From CAZIAK01 sp964537035 (GTDB lineage Bacteria; Planctomycetota; B15-G4), in the NCBI GenBank assembly GCA_964537035.1, contig CAZIAK010000061.1, positions 1-24,621 of the forward strand: a stretch of 24,621 nt of DNA, in the 5' to 3' direction. Shown piece after piece: positions 9,401 to 16,004 of the stretch. Each line of letters begins with the position of its first letter. The stretch's first letter is position 1. The notes below the pieces were generated by a model. The model ran no database searches and was not told the DNA's origin. It saw only the letters and a program-made list of their open reading frames with translations. Made by a program: the position numbers and the translations under genes.

Positions 9401-10329
9401 GCGATGACATGAGCCAGCACCAACGACAGGTCTTTGGAGAGCGACTCGAGCCTGGCCAGCAGGGGCTGCACCTCACCGGCCTCGCCCGAGAGGCTGGCCG
9501 GGCAGATGTCGGTGATCGACTCGATCACGGCCATGCGGTGGCTGTCCCCGAGCAAGGTGAACAGGCTGCGGGGATGGTCGTGGGCGATGGGCAGCTCGTC
9601 GTCGCCGCCGGGCAGACGGCCGCTGAGCAGGCTGGGCACCACCCAGGTGGTCGACTCGTGGGAGGCGCTGGCGTTGCGCAGCCAGGTGGTGCGAGCGGAC
9701 AGGCGGGCGAAACCGGGGAACAGCTCTTCGTCCAGGTCGCCCTCGCGATCGAGCAGGGCCGCCAGGGGCAACTCGTCGAGCACCAGCATGACCACGTCGG
9801 CCGTGGCTCCCTCGGCTCCGCTGACGATCTCGGTCTCGGGAGGCGAGACCACCTTGCGGATCGAAGGGGTCAGCAGGAACGCCGCAGCGAAGAGCAGGGG
9901 CGCCGGGGCCATGACCGTGAGAAAGGTGCGCGCCCAGTGCACGCGCACGTAGATGGCCAGGGCCATCAAGCCGCTGAGAGCCGCCAGCACCAGCAAGGCC
10001 TCGTCGGACGTCTGCAGAAACGCCCGCTTGAGCGGGGGCAGCGCGATGATCGCACCCAGCGCAGCCACCAAGAGGTTGTGTGCCACCGTGCCCAGAGGCT
10101 TCCAGAGCAGATGCAGCAAGAAGGGCACGATGGCCAGCCCGAGCGGCAGCACCACGACCATGACCAGCGCGGTGAGCACCAGGTCGAGGGGCTCTGAACG
10201 ACGCACCACGAAGAAGGCTGCGTCCCGGGCCAGCACGTCGAACAGGGGCTGGGCCACGGCGAAGGCCCAGAGCACGCCCAGGTGCAGGGTGCGGACCAAC
10301 GGCCGGCGATCGTCGAGGGTCTCCGTCAC
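6475..10329 (-). CDS. Membrane-anchored sulfatase/alkaline-phosphatase-superfamily hydrolase with four C-terminal GWA-type repeats
   Basis: The 1284-residue product has about five N-terminal hydrophobic helices (residues 14-160), a sulfatase-like domain (about 178-515) and a long repeat-bearing C-terminus. Sulfatase-superfamily features are VVMLVLDELP (Asp185), HESTTW with candidate nucleophile Thr227, HVLLPHIP and VVTADHG (Asp444, His445). There is no Cys/Ser-x-Pro-x-Arg arylsulfatase signature, so a phosphotransferase or phosphodiesterase role like that of LtaS/OpgB-type enzymes is as likely as sulfate hydrolysis. Four repeats of about 75 residues start near 721, 852, 1009 and 1178. Each carries a GWA-x-(D/N) core (LSGWAINLD, LLGWAADLE, LLGWAVDTM, LHGWAIDLE), a later VDG/RDG and a terminal GF before hydrophobic residues. 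The GTG start overlaps the preceding stop as GTGA, indicating translational coupling to the upstream paralogue. The active domain is probably periplasmic. Substrate unknown. Confidence 0.82.
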   Translation of the reverse strand: MTETLDDRRPLVRTLHLGVLWAFAVAQPLFDVLARDAAFFVVRRSEPLDLVLTALVMVVVLPLGLAIVPFLLHLLWKPLGTVAHNLLVAALGAIIALPPLKRAFLQTSDEALLVLAALSGLMALAIYVRVHWARTFLTVMAPAPLLFAAAFLLTPSIRKVVSPPETEIVSGAEGATADVVMLVLDELPLAALLDREGDLDEELFPGFARLSARTTWLRNASASHESTTWVVPSLLSGRLPGGDDELPIAHDHPRSLFTLLGDSHRMAVIESITDICPASLSGEAGEVQPLLARLESLSKDLSLVLAHVIAPQSLVAHLPSVTGNWGSFWRDVTSQRERVDAVDRFLFELADDTTDARPGLHFLHVLLPHIPYAYLPSGKQYTHPDAVVDPHEFESWPTQPWWSQQAMQRFMLQLAMVDGLINDLLDRMDETGLSETAVLVVTADHGVSFQPGGDRRRASEDNLDDLLYVPLFVGRPGQRQGLTLDRNVESIDVLPTIADLLGVPLPWRVDGVSAFGKTDSSRPQKTLARRSGEALVVDAALPAVRPLREQLGAVFGEPLSWAGIEALGLRPALVGRDVSSLKAAGSSPHHVVLAGTGSRPMIDLDGDSLPAYLAGQLIVSPERAPAPSELTVAVNGTVIATVPLLPDASDDEGAGPLFTVIIPEGAFVDGRNIITLLEQDAAGLWWTVGGDDWRLRVSPAGVETLSAGDDRALNVDRTAVRGALDRAEAAHGVLRLSGWAINLDNGEPADNVLVFVDGECVFAGHTGHERSDAGEISGDGAAAQSGFELELPMSSVGDLSRAPLRVFATSGDAAAELTYAHDAGWVSVVQHHLDDGVLVGSDGSRRTPRVGPLDGVLDTALIEDDRLNLLGWAADLEGSRNAELLLVLVDGRQVYSGRIWLERASLADDLGDPALHHAGFHHKLPLDWFGGPPDGRVQVFAVNGDHAVELRPTENARWVTPQSIPDQLQLDPRDASAVTWVMGDSVSELGTVTFNASDGWAAELTPWSLGGALDAAVDDGETLRLLGWAVDTMGGRPADHIVVLLDGQHLVAATPWLERSDVAETLGDEGLLPCGFQLVLPRAALSGDLPGRLSVVAVAGALAMELPFGAGAQWLQPTDDPPAPEPGATTPATEPLVPALTPDAPLDPETMTLVDTGLASGTGQLWRLADPLSSPLIDGAIDSALVEGGQLTLHGWAIDLEALTAAPHVVVVRDGTVLAVTDPSVERPDLVSTFDAPGLRSAGFTVALDLDGDQAGRVAVYALVGSSALRLRSSAAAAWIDQQR

Positions 10330-13310
10330 TTGTCGTCGGTCACCGGGGTACGGCTGGGGTCACGGATCCAGGCGGCGAGAGGGCCGTAGTGCAGCTCGGT
10401 GGCGTGGCCGCCGACCCGAGCGAAGAGGCGCAGTTGTCCCGCGCCCGTCTCGGTGAGCCAACGGCGGGGGACCATGACCGAGAAGCCCGGGGTCACCGAC
10501 GGGGCGAGCCCCAGGATCGAGTTCACCTTCGGGTCGGCCCTGTCGGGGACAAAGGCGTGGGCATGGGCGCCGTCGATCAGCACTTCGATCTCTTCGACAT
10601 CTCGGTTGTGGCGCAGGTCGGCGGCCCAGCCCCTGAGCACGATGCGGTTGTCCTCGAGGATGGCTGAGGTCACCTCGCCGATGGCCGCGCCGGGCGTGAC
10701 GGCCACGGCCTTGCCGTCCGTGCCCCACAGCGTGGTCTCGTTGACCAGCCGGTGCTCTACATGAGAGAGCCATCGTGCGTTGGGGGAGGGCCGGGCCTCC
10801 ACGGCCAGGTCATCCACCAAGGTGAAGACGCGCACGTGAGAGCTGTAGTCTTCTCCCAGCAGCTCGACCGGCAGCTCGAAGTCGAAGCCACAGCGCATGA
10901 GCCGGGGGATGCCCAGCTGGGCCGCCACCTCGGGCCGGGGGCTGCCGCACAACCCGGCCCGCACGAAGCGCTCGTCCCTGAAAACCAGCACGATGTCTGC
11001 GACCCTTGCGCTGAGCGCGTCAGCGGACCAGCCGGTGAGGCGCAGGCGCTGCCCTTCGAGGATGGTCTGGTCAATGAAGGCGTCGAAGGCTCCGGTCATC
11101 ACCGGCATGACCCGGCCGAAGCTGTCGATGATGGCCTCGGGCTCGGTGGCCGTGGCAGCCCGCAGCTCGTAGCTCACCAGATCGATGGCCGAGAGTCGGG
11201 GGGTGTCGTCGTCCCCCTCGACCGCGTAGACCGCGAGCCTGTGATTGCCGCCGCTCAGGGCAGCTTCGGGCACCAGCGCCGAGAACGAGACCTTCGACGC
11301 CACCTCGGTGCGGGTGGGGGCGGTGACGGCGATCACGTCGTCGACCGTGACGGCGATGCGCTCTGGCAACAGGTCGCGATCGCTGGCAGACAGAAAGCCC
11401 TCGATGTGCACGGGGACCACGTCGTCCGTGGCGTGGGCGACGCCGATGCCGGTGACGTAACCGTCGATGGGCAGCATGCCCGCGATGCCCACGTCTGCCA
11501 GGCTGCGCCCGGCCAGCCCGCGACTGCTGGCCATGCTGTAGATGTCGGCCCACTCTGCACGGGGCCCGAAGAGGTCGAGCTTGTGTTCGAGCCCGGGCCA
11601 GGTCTGGGGGACATCACTCGAGAGGCGGGTCACCTCGCCGTCGACATGCTGAATGATCTTGGCCCCGGGTCTGCGCCGCGTGTCGTCGAGCAGCGAGTGC
11701 CCGTCGATGATCCAGTCGATGGTCAGGCCCAGGTGGTCGGCGATGGTAGGCATCACGTCGACCAGCTCGGCGTTGCGGTCGTCGATGGCGCCCCTCTCCT
11801 GCCCGGGCAGCTTGATGAACAGGGGGACACGGGCCACGTCGGCGGCGTTGTCCGGCTCGATGCGCCGGTAGAGCAGGCCCGGCTCGAAGCAAAGACCCCG
11901 GCTCGAGGTGACCACGAGCATGAGCCGGTCCCAGAGGCCGAGGGCTTGCAACTCGTCGATCAGTTCTCCCAGCAGGCGGTCGGCCAGCCCGAGCTGGAGC
12001 AGGTGCCGTTGCAGGCCCCGGTCGGCGGGCATCTGATCGTCAGACCAGCGGCCCGCGGTCACGGCGGTGAGCGGATCGTCGGCGATGTAGCGCTTGCCCG
12101 AGGGCAGGCGCTCCCAGGGCTCGCGAGGCAGGCGCGTGTGCAAGAACCACAGGGCCGGCGCGCTGTCCCCGTCGACCTCGTCGATGAACGATCGAAAGCG
12201 GCCGATGCGCGCCTCGGGGGAGGGCGGCGGGGGCACCTTGGTGGTCTGGGCGGGCTCGCCCTGCTGGCGCGAGTCCGGGGTGCTGGCTGCGGGGTCGTCG
12301 AGCAGGGAGGGCTGGCGGCTCGAGCCGTCGGCCAGGGCGCTGGCAAAGGGCTCGGGCAGGACGTTCTGGCCGGTGAGCCGGGCCAGGTCGCCGATCAGGC
12401 TGAGCAGGCGGCCCGAGGGCTCGGCGTCGAGGGCGCTGTCGTCGTCGGCGGGGTGCAAGGCGGTGACCGCTTCTCTGGCCACGATGCGATGGGTCCCCGA
12501 CACGAGCGAGAAGAGGTTGAGCGGGTTCTCTTCGGGGACGGGCAGGGAGCCGGGAGCCGGTCGGCTGGCGGTGAGCAGCGAGGACACGCTGAGCGAGGTG
12601 TCTTCGTGTCCGGCGCTGGCGTTGCGGTACCACGTCGAATGCCCTGCCAATCGGGCGAAGTTGGGGAAGAGATGGGCGTCCAATCCCTCGGCGCTGGCCA
12701 TGAGCGAGGTGAGCGGCAGCTCATCGAAGACCACCACCATGACCGGCGTGGTGGCGGGGATGGCGGCCACCCGCTCAGTAGGGCTGGCCGAACTGGAGAG
12801 CAGGGGCGAGACGCCGTCGTTGGTGGCGAAGAGGACGATCAGCACCAGGGGTGCGGGGGCCAGGCAGGTGACCAGCTTGCGCACCAGGGCCCAGCGGGCG
12901 TAGGCGCCGGTGAGGGCACCGGCGCCGGCCACCGCCAGCACCATGCTCACATCCCCCGAGGCTGACAGATCGAAGCTGGCCAGCAGGAGTTCGCTCAGGG
13001 GAGCCAGCAAGAGCAGCAGCAGGGGGCCGAGGACCACCAGGGTCAGGCTGTCCGCCAGTCGCCCGTCGAAGCGGGCCAGCAGCAGGATGGGCGCGGAGAG
13101 CAGCAGGGGCAGGCCCACGAGCAGGAGCGTGAGCACGCCCCAGAGTTCGCCGGGCTCGACCTGCCGCCAGACCAGGTAGGCGGGGTCGTCCGCCAGGGCC
13201 GAGAGCAGGGGCCGGGCCAGGGCGAGAGAGCAGATCGCGGCCACGTGCAGCAGCTGCACCATGGCCGGGCGGGGGCGTTCAGGGCTGGCTGGAGCGTCGG
13301 CTGCGCTCAT
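10326..13310 (-). CDS. Paralogous sulfatase-superfamily membrane protein with degenerate metal-binding motifs (likely pseudoenzyme)
   Basis: This 994-residue protein has the same architecture as its downstream neighbour: N-terminal helices (about 17-165), a sulfatase-like fold (about 188-540) and two C-terminal GWA-type repeats (about 740-818 and 878-952, cores LTGWSADAL and LRGWAADLR). The fold is recognisable from VVFDELPLTSL (Asp196), HEDTS (Thr238), FLHTRLPREPW and ELVDVMPTIADHLG. However, the DHG metal-ligand motif of the neighbour (TADHG) is TSSRG here (468-472), and LPH becomes LPR (Arg396). Hydrolysis is therefore unlikely. A Pro-rich insertion lies near residues 333-365. The ATG at 13310 is preferred because GAGAG precedes it and its N-terminus aligns with the paralogue; an in-frame ATG at 13394, with AAGG 5 nt upstream, would add 28 polar residues. 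It is the first gene of the pair and divergent from the gene at 13524. Confidence 0.8.
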   Translation of the reverse strand: MSAADAPASPERPRPAMVQLLHVAAICSLALARPLLSALADDPAYLVWRQVEPGELWGVLTLLLVGLPLLLSAPILLLARFDGRLADSLTLVVLGPLLLLLLAPLSELLLASFDLSASGDVSMVLAVAGAGALTGAYARWALVRKLVTCLAPAPLVLIVLFATNDGVSPLLSSSASPTERVAAIPATTPVMVVVFDELPLTSLMASAEGLDAHLFPNFARLAGHSTWYRNASAGHEDTSLSVSSLLTASRPAPGSLPVPEENPLNLFSLVSGTHRIVAREAVTALHPADDDSALDAEPSGRLLSLIGDLARLTGQNVLPEPFASALADGSSRQPSLLDDPAASTPDSRQQGEPAQTTKVPPPPSPEARIGRFRSFIDEVDGDSAPALWFLHTRLPREPWERLPSGKRYIADDPLTAVTAGRWSDDQMPADRGLQRHLLQLGLADRLLGELIDELQALGLWDRLMLVVTSSRGLCFEPGLLYRRIEPDNAADVARVPLFIKLPGQERGAIDDRNAELVDVMPTIADHLGLTIDWIIDGHSLLDDTRRRPGAKIIQHVDGEVTRLSSDVPQTWPGLEHKLDLFGPRAEWADIYSMASSRGLAGRSLADVGIAGMLPIDGYVTGIGVAHATDDVVPVHIEGFLSASDRDLLPERIAVTVDDVIAVTAPTRTEVASKVSFSALVPEAALSGGNHRLAVYAVEGDDDTPRLSAIDLVSYELRAATATEPEAIIDSFGRVMPVMTGAFDAFIDQTILEGQRLRLTGWSADALSARVADIVLVFRDERFVRAGLCGSPRPEVAAQLGIPRLMRCGFDFELPVELLGEDYSSHVRVFTLVDDLAVEARPSPNARWLSHVEHRLVNETTLWGTDGKAVAVTPGAAIGEVTSAILEDNRIVLRGWAADLRHNRDVEEIEVLIDGAHAHAFVPDRADPKVNSILGLAPSVTPGFSVMVPRRWLTETGAGQLRLFARVGGHATELHYGPLAAWIRDPSRTPVTDDK

Positions 13311-13523
13311 GTGGTGTGCTCTCGCCCCTCTCGGCTCCGGGATTGTCGGACCACCAGCACCATCGCTGGGGCGATTCCGTATCATGGGCGGCATTATGAC
13401 CTTCGCCTGGGGGCGACGTCACCAGCCCCTCAAAAGGTCTGCCACAGTCGTCGTCAGCTCCCTGCTGCGGCGCTCGAATCGCCGAGTCTTGTAGCGAGTC
13501 CGTCAGCCCCTCAAGATGGCCCC
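13311..13523. promoter_or_regulatory. Shared divergent control region with an 11-bp direct repeat
   Basis: This roughly 210-bp gap separates the minus-strand sulfatase-like pair from the plus-strand small protein and methyltransferase, so both promoters should lie here. The sequence CAGCCCCTCAA occurs twice in direct orientation, at 13423-13433 and 13504-13514, with an 81-bp period. The second copy sits where the ribosome binding site of the 13524 gene would be. I see no convincing -35/-10 pair. The repeat may be an operator or chance. Confidence 0.3.
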
Positions 13524-13718
13524 ATGAGTCCACAAGACCTGCTGCCCCACGGCACCACCGTGCTGCTCTACATGGACCCCATGTCCGGCTCCATGCTGCT
13601 GCAGATGATCGCCGCGGGGGTCGCCGGGTCGTGGCTGGTGATCAAACTCTGGGGCAAGCGCTTCCTCACGTTGTTCAAGCGCGGCAGCGACGATCACGGT
13701 GGTGACGGCGACCAGTAG
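13524..13718 (+). CDS. Small one-helix membrane protein with YMDPMSGS motif
   Basis: The 64-residue product has LLYMDPMSGSMLLQ at residues 14-27, a hydrophobic helix to about residue 43 (AAGVAGSWLVIKLW) and a basic then acidic tail (KRGSDDHGGDGDQ). From memory, short proteins with a Y-(L/M)-D-P-x-S-G-S motif followed by one helix recur next to polysaccharide-modification genes, NoeA-like methyltransferases and alkaline-phosphatase-like proteins. The context here fits that pattern exactly. The frame is open upstream to 13245, but that extension runs antisense into the sulfatase-like gene and is rejected; the ATG at 13524 begins just before the conserved motif. The ribosome binding site is weak. 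Its last 20 bp overlap the most upstream possible start of the next gene. Biochemical role unknown; it may anchor or regulate a membrane complex. Confidence 0.72.
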   Translation: MSPQDLLPHGTTVLLYMDPMSGSMLLQMIAAGVAGSWLVIKLWGKRFLTLFKRGSDDHGGDGDQ

Positions 13719-15174
13719 CCCGAACGGGCTGGCGGGGGGCGGGGTGCAAGACGGCAGCGGTCAGCTGGAGCCCGGGTCGTTCCGAGATCGGGATAGCCGT
13801 GTGGTGATGCGCGAGGGCGAGGTGCTGCGGGCCCTGAGCGCCGTGGCCCTGGCCGACTGGGAGCGACTCTCCGCCAGCAAGGTCTGGGAGCGCTTCTCGG
13901 AGAACGGGCGACTGGTGGCCACCGAGCAGGTGGCCGACCCGGGCCCGGTGTTGGCTGAACTGGCCGACCTGGCCGGGTCGGGGGGGCAGCCCTGGGTGGC
14001 CCTGTTGCGCCACGAGGCCGTCCCCTTCGTGAGCTACCCCTACGAGTGGTGCTTCTCCATGTTGCGAGATGCGGCGCTGCTGCATCTTGAGCTGCTCTCG
14101 GCGGCCCTGTCCGAAGACATGATCCTGAAGGACGCCACGCCCTTCAATGTGCAGTTCGTGGGCACCCGGACCGTGTTCATCGACGTGCCCTCGTTCATCG
14201 ACCTGAAGCCCGGCGATGTGTGGGTGGGCTACCGGCAGTTCTGCGAGCTGTTCCTCTACCCGCTCATGCTCATGGCCTACAAGGGTGTGCCGTTTCACTC
14301 GTGGCTGCGGGGCTCCCTCGAAGGTCTGTCGCCGCTCGAGTTTCGGGGCTTGATGAGCTGGCGCGACTGGTTGCGCAAGGGTGTCCTGGTGCATGTGGTG
14401 TTGCACGCCGCGTTGGGCGAGCAGCACAAGGACGACGACGTGGACATGCGCAAGCAGATCAAGCAGGCGGGCTTCAAGAAGGAGATGATCGCCATCAACC
14501 TTCGCAAGCTGACCAAGTTGGTGGGTCGGCTGCAGTGGCGTGCCAAGGCCTCCACCTGGTCTGACTACGCCGGCGATTGTCACTACGAAGCAGATCGCCG
14601 CGAAGCCAAGCGGGCGTTCGTGTCAGCGGTGGCGGGCGCCCGTCCCCGCAAGCTGGTCTGGGACCTGGGCTGCAACACCGGCGAGTACTCGCGGCTGGCG
14701 GCCGAGCACGCCGAGCGGGTGGTGGCCATGGACGGCGATCACCTGGCCATCGAGCGGCTCTACAGCGCGCTGAAGAGCGAGGGCGAAGAACGCATCCTGC
14801 CCCTGGTGATCAACCTGGCCGCGCCCTCACCGGGTTTGGGTTGGGCAGGCAAGGAGCGTCAGGCTCTGTCCGACCGGGGACAGCCCGAATTGATCCTGGC
14901 CCTGGCGCTCATGCACCACATGATCATCGCCTGCCACATCCCCCTCGACGACTGGATCGACTGGCTGGCCAGCCTGGGCGGCGAGCTGGTGCTGGAGTGG
15001 GTGGGCAAAGGCGATCCCATGGTGAAGAAGCTGCTGCGCAACAAAGACGACCGCTACGCCGACTACACCCGGGAGAACCTGGAGCGGGCGTTGCGTCGGC
15101 ACTGGCGCATCGCGGGGCAGCAAGAGCTGGCTGGAGGCACGCGAGTGCTCTACCACGCGACCCGAGACGTCTAG
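13699..15174 (+). CDS. NoeA-like protein: kinase-like N-terminal region plus class I SAM-dependent methyltransferase
   Basis: The product (491 aa from the most upstream GTG) resembles bacterial proteins annotated as NoeA-like nodulation or class I SAM methyltransferases. The N-terminal part has GSFRDRDSRV (26-35), YPYEWCFSML (113-122) and LKDATPFNVQFVG followed by VFIDVPSF (143-166). The Asn150 and Asp162 arrangement looks like the catalytic loop and metal-binding Asp of a kinase-fold protein. The C-terminal methyltransferase has motif I VWDLGCNTGEYS (320-331) and VVAMDGDHLAI (341-351), which should bind S-adenosylmethionine. The start is uncertain: GTG at 13699 or 13702 overlaps the 64-aa gene by about 20 bp, and GTG at 13744 follows a G-rich stretch. 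All lie before the conserved SFRD region. It is likely cytoplasmic and cotranscribed with the small membrane protein. The substrate is probably a glycan or lipid-linked sugar, by context only. Confidence 0.8.
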   Translation: MVTATSSPNGLAGGGVQDGSGQLEPGSFRDRDSRVVMREGEVLRALSAVALADWERLSASKVWERFSENGRLVATEQVADPGPVLAELADLAGSGGQPWVALLRHEAVPFVSYPYEWCFSMLRDAALLHLELLSAALSEDMILKDATPFNVQFVGTRTVFIDVPSFIDLKPGDVWVGYRQFCELFLYPLMLMAYKGVPFHSWLRGSLEGLSPLEFRGLMSWRDWLRKGVLVHVVLHAALGEQHKDDDVDMRKQIKQAGFKKEMIAINLRKLTKLVGRLQWRAKASTWSDYAGDCHYEADRREAKRAFVSAVAGARPRKLVWDLGCNTGEYSRLAAEHAERVVAMDGDHLAIERLYSALKSEGEERILPLVINLAAPSPGLGWAGKERQALSDRGQPELILALALMHHMIIACHIPLDDWIDWLASLGGELVLEWVGKGDPMVKKLLRNKDDRYADYTRENLERALRRHWRIAGQQELAGGTRVLYHATRDV

Positions 15175-15182
15175 GCGTCTCG
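15163..15182. terminator. Hairpin at the methyltransferase stop, between convergent genes
   Basis: CGAGACG (15163-15169) and CGTCTCG (15176-15182) form a perfect 7-bp stem around a 6-nt loop that contains the TAG stop. It lies 41 bp before the end of the convergent adenylate kinase gene. No T-tract follows, so a terminator role is only likely. Confidence 0.35.
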
Positions 15183-15223
15183 CCATGGGGCACCGCAAGA
15201 CCAGCGATCTGTGGCGCTGACGT

Positions 15224-15820
15224 CTAGCCAGCCAAGATCTCGGTGATCACTGCAGAGCTCTGCGCGAACACCTCGTCGATGGTCTGCTGGGCGTCGATGT
15301 CTCGCACGAGGGCCGGGTCGTAGTGGCCCAGCACGGGCGCGGTCTCGCGGTCGTAGACCACGAAGCGGTTGCGTACGATGGTCTCGTCGGCGTCGTCCGC
15401 ACGGCCCTGGGTTTCGGCCCGGTGCTTCATGCGCGCCACCATGGCGTCGAGGTCGCTGACCACGAGGTGGATGATCGCTGCAGGACGAATCAGGCTCTCC
15501 ATCATGGAGGCCTGCCCTTCGCTGCGGGGGATGCCGTCGAGCAGCAGCACGTCAGCGGCCGGGTCGTACTCGCCGCGAGAGACCATGCCGGCCACGTGGG
15601 ACTTCCAGAGTTCGACGGTGACTTCGTCGGGGACCAGCTCGCCCTTGCTGGAGAAACTGGCCACCTGCTGACCCAGGTCTGAGGCCTTGTCGAGCCCCCT
15701 GAACATGTCACCGGTGGCCAGATGGACGCAGCGATCGAGCGCGCCCAGCCGCGCACCCTGAGTGCCCTTGCCAGCACCGGGAGGACCGAAGAGCAGCACG
15801 CAGCGATAGGCATCCGACAT
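15224..15820 (-). CDS. adk: Adenylate kinase, short-LID form
   Basis: This 198-residue cytoplasmic enzyme should catalyse AMP + ATP to 2 ADP. The P-loop GPPGAGKGTQ spans 12-21 with Lys18. The NMP-binding part has LATGDMFRG (34-42) and GELVPDEV (60-67). LLDGIPRS (93-100) keeps the essential Arg99, though the usual DGFPRT is DGIPRS. The LID is a short loop: GRADDADETIVRNR (139-152) supplies the usual arginines and there is no zinc-binding Cys set. Length fits the short-LID class. The ATG at 15820 follows GGAG by 9 nt. It stands alone, convergent with the methyltransferase and 184 bp downstream of the S10 peptidase gene. It is not in the common secY-adk ribosomal context, so a second Adk copy elsewhere, or a related nucleoside-monophosphate kinase role, is possible. 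Confidence 0.9.
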   Translation of the reverse strand: MSDAYRCVLLFGPPGAGKGTQGARLGALDRCVHLATGDMFRGLDKASDLGQQVASFSSKGELVPDEVTVELWKSHVAGMVSRGEYDPAADVLLLDGIPRSEGQASMMESLIRPAAIIHLVVSDLDAMVARMKHRAETQGRADDADETIVRNRFVVYDRETAPVLGHYDPALVRDIDAQQTIDEVFAQSSAVITEILAG

Positions 15821-16004
15821 CGATCAAGACTCCGTTGGCGGGGGGAGTCGGACAGCCTATCGCGCCGGCTGCCGCGCTGCGAGGGTTGGGTGGTGGGAGA
15901 GGGGCTGGAGATCTGCTGAAGATGTGGATCGGCCGCTATCGGCTGCGCGCGCTCGGCTGATGACCCCGCCCCGCGCCGAACCCGCGCCGCACCGAACCCG
16001 CCCT

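Noticed and set aside
10752..12965. A 737-codon plus-strand open frame opposite the degenerate sulfatase-like gene
   Set aside because: Its composition (Gly, His, Gln, Val, Asp-rich with no helices or motifs) is that of an antisense shadow in GC-rich DNA, while the minus strand encodes a protein with a recognisable paralogue.
15950..16004. Short CG-rich direct repeats containing CCGAACCCGC downstream of the S10 gene
   Set aside because: Only two imperfect short copies in very GC-rich DNA; no spacer regularity and no hairpin.
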